Below, piece after piece: positions 1 through 10,140 of a stretch of DNA of 64,000 bases. The position numbers were made by a program, and so were the translations under genes. The stretch spans positions 32,531,828 to 32,595,827 of the forward strand of contig NC_079876.1 of NCBI RefSeq assembly GCF_029227915.1, in the 5' to 3' direction. The notes beneath the pieces were generated by a model. That model was given only the letters and a program-made list of their open reading frames with translations, had not been told where the DNA came from and did no database searches. How positions within the stretch are numbered: position 1 is the first letter of the stretch; each line of letters opens with the position of its first letter. Source of the DNA: Hydractinia symbiolongicarpus. Taxonomy: Eukaryota; Cnidaria; Hydrozoa; Anthoathecata; Hydractiniidae.

Positions 1-1107
1 CAGAACTCATTCAGATAGAAAAGTCACTACAACTCTCATATAGAAACTCAACCATCATGCAAGAAGAGAAAGCCAAATTTTTCTTCTCATATGCAAAAAA
101 GTTCTCCAAAGTCAACTCCACTGTTGGTCCTCTAATCGACGAGAGTGGGACTACATCCCTGATTCAAAAAGATAGCCCACATGCTACTGACACAGTACTG
201 CAAGATGTTCAGCACACCAAAACAGTACACAAACAAACAAAACCAAAGTCCAAGCAAACCCTCACTACAAAACGTGATATTTGATGAAACACACTTCATC
301 AAGGCAATCGATGAATTCTCAACAAACTCCTCTTCTGGTCCTGATGGCTTTCCATCAATCCTACTGAAAAAGTGTAAAAACGTCATAGCCACCCCACTCA
401 AGCTGATTTGGACAAAATCATTTAAAGAAGGAACCATTCCAGACACACTAACCAGTGCTATAAAAACACCAAAACACAAGAGTGGAAGCAAAACTAAAGC
501 TGAAAACTACCACCCAATTGCCCTAACTTCTCACATCATAGTAAACAAAGTAAAACAAAGTAAACAAAACAACATGATGTTCAACAATACAAAGTTTGAA
601 CTCCTGTAGTACGGAAAAGACCTAGATCTGAAGTCAAAGTCAAAGTACAAAACAACAGCATCAACACAAATCCAACCAAAAACACAAACCAAAGATCTTG
701 GAATACTAAGGACAGATGATGCTACCTTCAAAAAGCAGATAAATAAAATCGTAGAAAATACAAAACAACTTACAAGCTGGACTCTTCGAGTCTTTTGATC
801 GCTATCACCAATAGCGATCAAAAGTTCTTCTACCACTATGGAAATCCCTTGGTCTTCTGTTAGTAAAGGACAAATCAAGGTACTAGAAGCTCTGCAATGG
901 AGCTACCTGAAAAGTATCAACAGTGTAAACAGAATGACTTACAGCAACACACTTAAACAGCTAAAATTGTACTCGTTACAACGACGACGTGAACACTATC
1001 AAGCCACATACAGTTGGAAAATAGCTGAAGGCATTGTCCACACACATTTGTCTGCTACCTTAGACATTGTAAAAACTTTTACTTTGTTTTCGCGTGGTAA
1101 GAAATAA
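1..1107 (+). pseudogene. Degenerate non-LTR retrotransposon (reverse transcriptase fragments)
   Basis: Remnant of a non-LTR (LINE-type) retrotransposon running off the left edge. The first part (about 181-535) encodes the N-terminal RT region, recognisable by SSSGPDGFPSILLKKC, a KTPKHKSGS-like stretch and an ENYHPIALTSH block (normally NYRPVALTS). The reading frame then jumps near 540-600 to C-terminal sequence (KDLDLKSKSKYK, TKDLGIL, then SLQRRREHYQATYSWKIAEGIV-like sequence up to about 1045). The catalytic palm with the YADD-type motif is missing, so there is an internal deletion of the RT core, and stops and frameshifts interrupt the tail (a stop near 799). It cannot encode an active enzyme. 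Clade is uncertain; Jockey/CR1-like elements are my guess. Confidence 0.75.
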
Positions 1108-3520
1108 CATTTTATTTTACATTAATTTTTTATGTTGCAGCAAATTCTTTTTCACATTTTTTGTGGCCACCTGGTGTTTGAAGGTTGCAAATATAAAAAA
1201 GAAAAAAAAAGAATGAATATCATTAAACTAAATTGTTACATTTTTTACTGTTTTTTAACAGCATTTATCAATTTAGTCGTGGGCACTAGCTTGGTTAAAA
1301 TACCTGTCAATAACACCTAAAAATGATACCTGCCATACTGCTGTATTACCAGAAGCAAATCATTCCAATAAGCTCAATGTGATTGCACAGGTATAAATAG
1401 ATTAGAATAACATTCAACACAAAAGAAAAATTAATATATATCCAGAACTGGTTTTAGAGAGAGTGAGAAAATCGTTATTGAGAGAAAAAGTAAAGCACGT
1501 TAAGTGCAGTGAGGTCATAAGTATTGGGTTTTTTTAAAAAACAAAATGAAATGGCCTATAATATTAATATATTTAATTAGAAAACTGTTTAAACATCGCA
1601 GGATTTCTTTCAAAAACTGTTTAAAACCTTGCTATGATGTATTTTAATTTTTATTATTTGTCAAAATAGTTTCCCTAAACTTAAGAAATATTGTTCTTTG
1701 TTTTAAAATAAAACAAGATTGTGTGAAACCCAACATTGTCCTAATTAATTAAAAAAAGAACATTGAAACAAATAATAGCGTAAACACCGAAAAATTTTTT
1801 TAGAAAATATCGCAAAAGTTTATCATTTAGTTTTACTGTTTCCCTTTCGTGCACGCTAGCGAGTACTGTGTGAGTACAGTAGCAAAAATGTGCGAGTATT
1901 TTTGAAGTACTTGTACGCGCAGTATACTTGTCGCGTATTGTGGTATACCCACAAGAGAAATTACTCATACCCGTAGTTTAATACTAGTTTATAGTTACTC
2001 TCGATCGGTACTGTAACACGAAATATTTGTGATGTCCGCCTAACTTAGGATCTGCAAATTGGTTTGCAATAAAATTTTCTGGGTAAGCTTGTATAGATAT
2101 GACTTGCTGTGTAAACTTTGTTTACATTTTTTCAGCAGGCAAATAGTTTTTCAACCAATCAGATCTTCTAAAAAGAATTATTATATAGCCAATTGAATTG
2201 CTTTATTTTGCCTGCCAAAAAAATAAAAACAAAAAAATTATCAAGATAGCAAGTCATCTAGCTAAGGCCCCATAGATGTATTTCACTATGACACGGTATG
2301 AGTGGCTCCCAGACTTCTGTGCATTTCGACAGGCAAAAGATGGCAGCAGAGATGGTAAACAACATGCAAAAAGAGCATAAAAATTACTATAATTACTCAA
2401 AAAACTGAAAAAGGAAAGTCGTTTTGCTTATCACTCGAAGCTCTTTTTGCCATCTTATAATGTCTGGTTGCTTAACAAAAAAGTCCTTGCCCGTGGGTGT
2501 TTACTCGTTTATTATACATCCCTTCTGTTATTATTTAAAAATCATGTTCATGAAAGCGAGAACAGTTGTCAATCAAATTTTCTAAGCTATGTATGACTAT
2601 ATACAACACAGTTAAGCAGAGCCACAGACTACATACGTTTCCAATAAGATATAACAGTTGAAATAAACCAACATATAAACATAGCCAAAAATGACTTCCT
2701 CTTTGCTAATAAAAACAAACATTAGAAGGCTCTGACATAAGTTATAGCTAGCTATATAGGTTCGTCAGCAAAAATATTTATTAAGTAAGTAAAAATTTAT
2801 TTTCCACTTAACAAGCAAAGCAGAAGCAGAAGCTAAATATTTGACTATTAAAATTTTGTAGCAGGCGCAGTTCACAGGCGAAGTTGACGGATTGTACGAG
2901 CTGTTTGTTTAAAAAAAAAGTAACATAATAAAGGGCTTGCATGTACACACTATAGTTATAGCCTGGCTAGCATCCTAAAATGAAAGAGGTACTTATATTT
3001 CCAATGCCTAGCTAGCTATATAGCTAGCCTAGCTAGGCACAACAGCTAAGAGCTAACTAGCTGTTTTGGCAGTAGCTAACCACAAGGGATTCTAAATTTT
3101 ATGAAAATATAATTTTACTTTTGTTCATGCATGTTCACAGCAAGGCAGACTATCCCTCGAAATTAACGGCGTGGCTAACCACGTCTTAAAATTTGTAAAC
3201 ATGACTATTGTACTTCGTTGGTGCACGCAGGCATGGCTTCACTGCTTAGGGTACCATATTAGTTCAAGTTAGTGAAGCTGTTACAAGACGAGTTTTAAAT
3301 GCCCAGTCAACAGAAACTGCGTCCACCAAAATTTTGGTAAGTCGTCCACGTATTACTTCCTGAATATGAAGGAGATATAGTATTCAACATGCGTTAGACC
3401 TATGTACGTTCCCAAGCCTTGTGGAGATAATGATGTGCTATTCTCCATAAAGCACATTGTAGTGAGGCTCATCAATGTCTGTTGTTGAGGGTAGCAAGCC
3501 CTTTCTTTCCTGGTAGTACA
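1108..3520. other. Intergenic stretch, no supported gene
   Basis: No exon-like ORF, RNA gene or complete element was recognised. Short palindromic runs built from GCTA/TAGC occur around 2985-3065. The stretch is AT-rich and has scattered poly-A and poly-T runs. Confidence 0.5.
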
Positions 3521-3523
3521 ATG

Positions 3524-3780
3524 TAGTAAAGCGTAATTTTTCGTAGCGATGTGTAGCAGTACGTTATTTTCTGTAGCAGGCCGTAGTAGAACGTATTTCT
3601 TTGTAGTAGAGCGTAGTAGCCTGTAGTAGCATGTAGTAGGCTGTAGTGGAGTGTAGTAGAGCGTATTTCTCTGTAGTAGAACGTATTTCTCTGTAGTAAA
3701 GCGTATTTCTCTGTAGTAGGGTGTAGTAGCCTGTAGTAGAGCGTAGTAGCTTGTAGTAGAGTGTAGTAGCTTGTAGTAGT
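3524..3780. repeat. GTAGTAG-type minisatellite
   Basis: Imperfect tandem array of roughly 11-15 bp units built on TGTAGTAG followed by variable bases (GTAGTAGAGCG, GTAGTAGCCTG, GTATTTCTCT). About 20 copies are visible by eye. No coding frame is kept. Confidence 0.8.
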
Positions 3781-3925
3781 TTCTTCGTTTTTTAAGAAGA
3801 AATTTTCGAGAATTAAATTAAAATTCGTGTAATAGAAGGTAAACCAATCTGATAAGTTTGCATCAAATTCGAATCAAGTACAGCTTTGGCATACTTCCTA
3901 GAAAAACTTTCGCTTATTTGATCAA

Positions 3926-4042
3926 TCTATATAATAATGCCCGTATACGTCTGTCAGTGGTCCGTCTGACTGTCTGTCACGCAAAATGGTAACTTACCTG
4001 CGACAGTCGAACCCGTGGATTTTTGCACGGGCTAACGACTAG
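3926..4042 (+). mobile_element. Miniature Helitron-like element (117 bp)
   Basis: Starts with TCTATATAATAATGCCCG directly after an A and ends with CGACTAG directly before a T, as expected for Helitrons (5' TC, 3' CTRR, insertion between A and T). A hairpin precedes the end: CCCGTG, an 8-base loop, then CACGGG, about 10 bases before CTAG. The same 5' and 3' signatures recur in longer copies at 28824-29546 and 40581-41985, which supports a real family. It has no coding capacity. Confidence 0.65.
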
Positions 4043-4587
4043 TAAATCTAAAATATCTCCAGTAATGTAGTTTTGTAGTTCGGCCAAACATATTCTGCAA
4101 GAAATAAAAAGGTCCGAGTGCACATGAAATTTGTTTAAGATAGATTTCACAGTACTTCATTGCAATGAAAGTTACAGCAACATATATAAAACTCGTCGAA
4201 AACATCATTGATAGAAAAGAAAAATCTTTATGTAGAAAAACATATGAAACATACAGTCGACGCTTATTATCTCGAACCTCCGTTATCTCGAACTTTCTCT
4301 ATCTCGAACTTTTTCTTCGGTCCCTTGAGTTCTGTAAGCAATAGTAGGCAAAAAAACGTTCGGTATCTCGAACCTCCGTTATCTCGAACTTTCACTATCT
4401 CGAACTTTTTTCTCAGTCCCTTGGGCTGATTTACGCTCGTTATCTCGAACTCTTGAAGAGGAATTTTGAAAAAAGAAGACCTTGCACTGCTTGTTTTAAA
4501 GTCACAAAATGTTGCAATAAAAAGAAGACATTCCATTGTAAAACAGGTAGATTTTGCAATGTTTTTTTTGTGATTTTCTTTGTCAGA

Positions 4588-4968
4588 ATGCCAACGAAAA
4601 GAAAACTCGTTGTAAAAACTTTGGCAGAAAAATGCCAAGCATTAAAAGAATTGGAAAAAGGTATTCCAAATAAAGATATCGCTAAAAAGTACGGGGTGCC
4701 TAAAAACACGATATCAACTTGGCTAGCCAATAAGGAAAAACTTTTTTCTGCTCTCGAAAAATCTTCGAGCAAGAAAAGAAAGATCAGAGATGGTAAATTC
4801 TCAGAAGTAGATCTTGTCGTGTTCAAATGGTTTGTTTCACAACGAAGCAAAAACATACCAATCGATGGGACAATACTAAAGGAGAAAGCTAAAAGCTATG
4901 CACAGGAGCTTGGAGTAGAAGATTTCAAAGCTTCAGACGGTTGGCTTGGTAAATGGACAAAAAGGTAA
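4588..4968 (+). pseudogene. Tigger/pogo transposase, N-terminal half (psq and CENP-B-like HTH domains)
   Basis: About 126 codons from ATG 4588. Residues about 5-55 form a psq/pogo helix-turn-helix (KCQALKELEKGIPNKDIAKK, VPKNTISTWL), which binds the transposon ends. Residues about 70-126 look like the CENP-B-type second HTH (VFKWFVSQRSKNIPIDG, LKEKAKSYAQEL, DGWLGKWTKR). The frame ends in TAA inside AAAAAGGTAAGA, which also looks like a good splice donor. A longer upstream reading frame exists, but the family normally starts close to the MPTKRK-like start used here. The catalytic half continues at about 5215-6041 after a gap. Confidence 0.85.
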
Positions 4969-5037
4969 GAATATTAAATCTCTTTTTTTCGAATTGGTTT
5001 TATTTTGATATTAAAATCTTAAAAAGACTAACATAAA

Positions 5038-5179
5038 CTAAATATGTTTCTTGAGTATCTCGATGCACTTTTCCGTTCCAATAAATGTCAAATTGCATGG
5101 CACTTGCATGCCTTCACCATCTCCCAAATTAACTGGTTTTCCAGTCACAGTTACTTTGCACGAGCTTAATTCATCACCT
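5038..5179 (-). other. Antisense exon-like ORF inside the Tigger element
   Basis: On the minus strand a good acceptor (TTTTATTTCCTCAG, ending at 5180) is followed by 47 codons ending in TAG at 5038. They read GDELSSCKVTVTGKPVNL, then GDGEGMQVPC and TEKCIEILKKHI. I do not recognise the family. The composition is protein-like and unlike the flanking transposase, and it sits exactly where about 100 residues of transposase, including the first catalytic Asp, are missing. It could be a captured terminal exon of a host or other-element gene, or a chance ORF. Confidence 0.35.
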
Positions 5180-5214
5180 CTGAGGAAATAAAATATTGTT
5201 TTAGCGAATTTTCC

Positions 5215-6041
5215 AGACTTTCCAAGCACCAACTCTTTTTGAAGAGTGGGTGCGAGAAATCAATGCAATGTTTCTAAAAGAAGGTCAAAAGATAGTCTTG
5301 ATCATCGATAATTGTCCCGCTCACCCTGATGTCGGTGGACTGCCCAACATTAAATTGATTTTCTTACCTCCAAATACAACTTCTGTGTCACAACCGATGG
5401 ACCAAGGTGTCATAAGATGTCTTAAGTCTCTTTATCGCCAAAAATTGGTCAACATGATGATTAAAAACCTAGAAAAAGGCAAAGGTCTTCCAAAAGTTTC
5501 AATTCTGCGTGCTCTTCAAATACTTGTTTCGTCGTGGGACAAAGTGAAGAAAGAAACCATCGTAAATTGCTTCAAGAAATCAAAGATTTCCAAGAAAGCT
5601 CAACAGAATGCAATTGATGATATTGATGATCCATTTAAACAACTGGAGAAAGATCTCACACAACTGCGTGCCATTGACGATACCATTATTCCTGCTGATC
5701 TCTCGGCCCGTGATGTTGTCGATATTGACCAAGATTTGACCACAATCGAAAATCCCGTGACTGATGAAGAAATCCTTGAGTCGGTACGGCCAAGTACAGA
5801 TGAGAATGACGAGGAGCATGATGAAAATGCCGATGTCATCGAGGTGTTTGATGAGCCAGTGAGCAAGCCAACAAAATCAGAAATAAACACTGCAGTGGAG
5901 ACTTTACAAAATGCTTGTCTATTCACTGATGATGGAAATGACATGCAACGCCTCCTGCTTCGCTTTGAAGATTTGTTTCTTAAAAGTGAAATGAAAAACA
6001 AGAAGCAAACTAGTATTTTGAGCTTTTTCGATCAAAAATAA
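5215..6041 (+). pseudogene. Tigger/pogo transposase, C-terminal DDE domain half
   Basis: Open frame from about 5215, with the first ATG at 5250. It encodes the rest of a DDE_1-type transposase: LFEEWVREINAMF, then KIVLIIDNCPAHPDV with the second catalytic Asp, then IKLIFLPPNTTSVSQPMDQG with the third Asp, and RQKLVNMM. A long acidic tail (about residues 130-215) and a basic C-terminus follow, as in Tigger/jerky proteins. The first catalytic Asp (normally a DETG-like motif) is absent because the intervening segment has been replaced. The copy is therefore inactive. Confidence 0.85.
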
Positions 6042-6375
6042 TGTATGTAATTGTAATCAACAATAAGTATACATGTACGCAAAATGCTGTTTTCTTTATT
6101 ATCCATTTCCCTTTCTTGACCAAACAGTTCCTTCAAGTACCCTTAATTCAGGTGAATTTTAATTTTAAAAGCTTGCCCACAGATACTTATGACCGAACTA
6201 CTGACCCTTGCCCTTTTCTGAAAATTTCAAAAATTTTCGAAAAACTCGTTATCTCGAACTTTTCATGAAATACGCTCGTTATGTCGAACCTCCGCTATCT
6301 CGAACGCTCGCTATCTCGAACTTTTCTTTCGGTCCCTTGGGAGTTCGAGATAACGAGCGTCGACTGTACAAATAT

Positions 6376-6632
6376 AAATGTTCTCAAAACAAACCGAGAC
6401 TTGTATAATCAAAATATCAACCGTAGCAGTGTTAAAATGTTCTTAACACAAACCGAGACTAATATCAACCGTAGCAGTGGTAAAATGTTCTTTACACAAA
6501 CCGAGACTTGTATAATCGAAATATCAACCGTAGCAGTGTTAAAATGTTCTTAACACAAACCGAGACTTGTATAATCGAAATATCAACCGTAGCAATGTTA
6601 AAATGTTCTTAACACAAACCGAGACTTGTATA
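6376..6632. repeat. 59-bp tandem repeat beside the Tigger right end
   Basis: About four copies of a 59-bp unit (TTGTATAATCGAAATATCAA, CCGTAGCAGTGTTAAAATGT, TCTTAACACAAACCGAGAC), one of them shortened. The array begins within 10 bases of the right target-site TA of the transposon. Confidence 0.85.
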
Positions 6633-6639
6633 GTTGTTG

Positions 6640-6871
6640 CACATATTGAACGATTTGGTGGAGGACACTGTTTCGCAAACTGAAAGATATTTCCCCTTGA
6701 TCATTTTTTGATAAAAATCTCTAAAATGTTATTGCTTTTGGATAAAACTAAAATTACACTGCAAAAAGTAAACAAATAAATTTTAAGAATTAGATAAATT
6801 GCATTGACAAACGTTAAAAATTTGAATTCAAAAGTTGAACTGCAAAAAGAGAGAATAATTTTAAAGCTTAC
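6640..6871. other. Spacer or intron candidate
   Basis: No independent gene. On the minus strand a possible acceptor (ATATCTTTCAG, ending at 6680) could start a second exon of the candidate gene whose first exon is 6872-7054. Its downstream reading runs into the 59-bp array, so I do not call it. Confidence 0.3.
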
Positions 6872-7054
6872 CTCCAGTGACAAAAATAATTTCAAATGAA
6901 AAAGCTTGGAAAGCTGTCTAGGAATATTATTATTATTTTTATTCTGAAGATTTTGGACATCATCAAGTAGCTGGGAAGTGTTATATTTAACAGTTTTACT
7001 GAGGCATATGGGGTTAAAAAATTTTTTGGCAATTGAGTTTGGTCTTTTAAACAT
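6872..7054 (-). CDS. Candidate first coding exon of an unknown gene
   Basis: The minus-strand ORF starts at ATG 7054 and runs 61 codons to a strong donor (CTGGAG then GTAAGC at 6872/6871). Visible sequence: MFKRPNSIAKKFFNP, NTSQLLDDVQNLQNKNNNN, RQLSKLFHLKLFLSLE. The amphipathic, Leu-rich C-terminal part could be helical. No known family is recognised. It follows the same-strand cluster. Later exons, if any, would lie in or beyond the repeat and the Tigger element, so the gene may have been disrupted. It could also be a chance ORF. Confidence 0.3.
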
Positions 7055-7410
7055 TGTAATTTTAATATTTAGTTACTAAATTATGCCCAATACAATTTAA
7101 TATTTTAGAATTAGTTGATAACGATAGATTTACATCTCGAGAACCACTAAAGGTTTAGACAACTTTCAAAGAACTTCCATAGGAGCTCAACATTTTAATT
7201 TTTCACGGAAGGTAAACTTCAATGAAGGAATCTGGTCTTTTAAAAAATGCTATTTAAAGATAGGACGTCAAAAAATCTCTCTAAATCACACTATAGAAAA
7301 GATCATTTTCCGCTACAATATAAATATTCGATTCTTTTCAAAGATAAATAAACAGGAGCAAAAAAATGCAATATGAAACGATGTTTTAATATCGCAGCAG
7401 ATTAGACATC

Positions 7411-7416
7411 TTTATT
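7411..7416 (-). terminator. Possible polyadenylation signal for the proline-rich membrane protein
   Basis: AATAAA on the minus strand, about 270 bases after the stop at 7687. It is a plausible poly(A) signal from position and motif only. Confidence 0.35.
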
Positions 7417-7686
7417 ATAAGTATTTTGCCGAACTTCGACCATTAACAGATTTGAGCGGATTTTAACACTCAATATTGTTTATTTGTAACAGTAAAAACC
7501 TTTTCGCATGGCTTCACTCTTCACCATTTTTTATAGCCTTCTTTGTCCGCATTAATGCATGTTCTCGCCTATACGAGGTAAACCATTATGTATTTACCAA
7601 ATCTCTGTCTAAATAAGTAAGCATAAACATTTGGATGCTTTTGAACTCCTCATGAAATAATCCATCAAAACGATCTAATAGATTTT

Positions 7687-8262
7687 TTAGTCTCTTAAAT
7701 AAGTTCCGACCTCTGGAGTATCATATACTACCTCCACTTGGTGCGGCTTCACCACAGCCGTGGGTGGCGGCGGCGGGGGTGCTTTTTTCGGTTTTAGTAC
7801 AAAAGAACCACGTCTACTACCGCTTAGACTTCCCTGAGACAGCGGTCGTGTGGTTCCAGTGGCTGCAGGCGGTGGCGGTGGAGCGTCTTTTGGTTTTACC
7901 AACGAGTTACGCTTGGAAGAAGGTTGAGAATGTACCAGCGGTTTGACCGGTTGAGACGGCTTCACCGTTCCAGCAGGTTGAGATGTATGTTCGTGCTGGT
8001 AATTCTGCACCCGCTGCTGCACTGTGGTTAATTCCACCTGCTCATATCTCGTAATTGGTTCACTAGTTTGTCTTACTTCGTTCAAAGGTCGCTCATCATC
8101 GGGTGCATATACAATTCTTTTTTGGAGAAACGGTATCCTAGGAAGTTTGACTGTGTCAAAAACTCCACCGCATAAATGACACATATACATCACAAATGAA
8201 ACGACACACAATAAAACAACAAGTGCGATGAATATATACAACACTAAGAACAACGTCGACAT
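7687..8262 (-). CDS. Single-pass membrane protein with proline-rich cytoplasmic tail (unknown family)
   Basis: One open exon of 191 aa from ATG 8262. Residues about 3-29 are a strongly hydrophobic segment (signal anchor or transmembrane helix) followed by CHLCGG and basic residues. The rest is polar and low complexity, with two similar modules of KPK then A then five or six prolines (about residues 123-133 and 157-168) separated by a Ser/Arg-rich linker. The modules look like SH3, WW or EVH1 ligands. Near the C-terminus VVYDTPEV (Tyr about 180) resembles a tyrosine-phosphorylation site. No catalytic domain is seen and I do not recognise the family. A small transmembrane adaptor is the best structural description. 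It follows cyclin-Q on the same strand, about 1.9 kb downstream. Confidence 0.65.
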   Translation of the reverse strand: MSTLFLVLYIFIALVVLLCVVSFVMYMCHLCGGVFDTVKLPRIPFLQKRIVYAPDDERPLNEVRQTSEPITRYEQVELTTVQQRVQNYQHEHTSQPAGTVKPSQPVKPLVHSQPSSKRNSLVKPKDAPPPPPAATGTTRPLSQGSLSGSRRGSFVLKPKKAPPPPPPTAVVKPHQVEVVYDTPEVGTYLRD

Positions 8263-8998
8263 CTTAGACTGTTTGACGTTAACTATGTTTGTGCCGAATA
8301 AATTCTAATGGAGTTTATGTCGTCAGACGTCCAGCACGTTTTAAAAATACAAACGGATCCAAACGTAGCAATATGATGCCAATTCGTGAAATGTTTTTAA
8401 CAACACCAACGTCGATTCTTGCTGGACGTTATCAAATCAGCGTTGAACGGACGACGACTTCACTTTTTAATTTAATTCAGACTTATACATGGTGCAGTTG
8501 ACGGATTGTATTAGACGTTTAAATGAAACTTCTTTGACGATTCACATCGATTATTTATATTGTTATTTTTTTTTACCTATAAGTAAACAAACGCATAATA
8601 CATGGCATGCAAAAAGGATGCAAAAAGGGGAGGCGAAGAAGGTAAAACACAAAATGAAACAAAATTATTTTTTTACAAAAAAAAACACGATACCAAAAAG
8701 TAAACGATTAAAGGGAGGAAACTTGAGTAAAAAAACTAATTCTGATGACGGATTGAAGGAAGATTTCATTTAACTTAATTATCTGTAAAAAAATAATTAG
8801 ATAGTTTTAATTACTCCCACTAAGTTTATTCCAATAAGAAACTCTAAAATGACGGTAGGAGTTCAAGTAAATGTTGTCAGAAAAAACGTGTATAAAAATA
8901 ATATCAAAACGTCACGAACCGAAAATTAATATGAGATTGGTAAATTAAATAAAAGACTCTAAATTATATAAAAGTTAACTCCCTGGTTTTACAAAAGA
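8263..8998. other. Upstream region of the membrane protein gene
   Basis: No convincing gene. Two short plus-strand ORFs (8289-8501 and 8489-8773) lack recognisable domains or splice support. The region should contain the promoter of the minus-strand gene starting at 8262, but no core motif is distinctive. Confidence 0.4.
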
Positions 8999-9192
8999 AA
9001 ACAAAAACAACAACGACGACAATAACAACGACGACGACGACAACTACGACGACAACAACGACGACGACAACGACGACAACAACAACGACGACCACAGCAA
9101 CGACGACCACAGCAACAACGACGACAAAAACAACGACAACGACAACAACAACGACGACGACAACAACAACATCGACGACGACGACAAAACAA
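8999..9192. repeat. (AAC/GAC)n microsatellite
   Basis: About 190 bp of CAA/CGA trinucleotide repeat (ACAACGACGACG and variants). The minus strand reads poly-Val or Arg/Cys in long frames that are artefacts of the repeat. Confidence 0.95.
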
Positions 9193-9919
9193 AAGAAAAG
9201 TAAGAAATATCGACCTCCTAAGAATAACCTTTTCGTATTCATGTATCGATGTAGCACACATTATCTGACGTCATAATGTTGTTATTAAACCTCAACACAT
9301 TAAAACGGAAATAAAATTATGGAAAAAAAAGAGTAAAATATCATAGCTGAACAATGTTTATAACTCAAAGTAAAAAGTCATTTCAATCTCGTAAAAATGG
9401 AAGTCGATTCATTAATTCAAAAACAAACACAGATCAAAATAAAGTGTCAAACTTCTAAGGAATAATATGTATGTGTATATTAAAACTTAATCCTCTCCAT
9501 AATCACCAGTATCAACAGTATTTCGTGTAACAAGCGTCTTGTGTCTCGTTCACTAATAATTACATCATCACACGACTTTAGACAGATTACAGCATTTGTA
9601 TTTTACTCCTACGTTGATTAAAACAAAGTTCTTTCTGAAAGAAAAACTACGAAGGAGTGTTGTAGTCATACAAGAAAAACCGCGGAATGAAAATTTTTAA
9701 TGAGATTAAAAGGAATAGAAAGTAATCTCATTACTTGATACCTAAAGAATGAATCCATACAATGTTTTAAACTGTGGTAAAGTTTAATAAAGCGTATGAC
9801 ACCAAATCACCATGCCGCTCTTCTCACTTGTTGATTTCATTTTTCAAGTTTAAATAATGAAATAACTGATAATTAAAACAGGTGGAGGAGAGTCCACATA
9901 GTTATTAGCAGGAAGAATA
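9193..9919. other. Intergenic, nothing recognised
   Basis: AT-rich sequence between the microsatellite and the cyclin-Q 3' region. No ORF with splice support and no clear repeat was seen. Confidence 0.45.
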
Positions 9920-9925
9920 TTTATT
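9920..9925 (-). terminator. Possible polyadenylation signal of cyclin-Q gene
   Basis: AATAAA on the minus strand, about 215 bases after the cyclin-Q stop at 10141. Confidence 0.4.
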
Positions 9926-10140
9926 GAATAAAGTTGTGATGACGTAATGAATATGTAATTTATAGAAATGGTAGACTAGGTGCGTAGAGGAACTTGAAGT
10001 ATACTTGTACGAATATAATCCTTGTCTTTCTGAATGTCTGTCATCTTTTGGATTTGAACTTTGGTACAACAACCGCGTATTGTTTCGTTTTCTTCATTAC
10101 GTCGGATACATTGTAAGCTCTCCTTCGTTGTAACAACTGA

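Larger units (their letters stand above)
4254..6366 (+). mobile_element. Pogo/Tigger-type DNA transposon, full length but defective
   Basis: Both ends carry inverted repeats starting CAGTCGACGCT and containing TTATCTCGAAC. The element is flanked by TA at 4252-4253 and 6367-6368, the expected target duplication of Tc1/mariner-pogo elements. Near each end the motif TATCTCGAAC recurs several times in subterminal position (about 4265-4450 and 6244-6350), probably as transposase-binding sites. It holds a two-part transposase ORF (4588-4968 and about 5215-6041) with a foreign-looking segment between. The transposase lacks the first catalytic Asp region, so the copy should be immobile unless helped in trans. 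Confidence 0.9.

Noticed and set aside
8964-9261. Minus-strand ORFs of about 90 aa made of poly-Val or Arg/Cys
   Set aside because: They are translations of the (AAC/GAC)n microsatellite.
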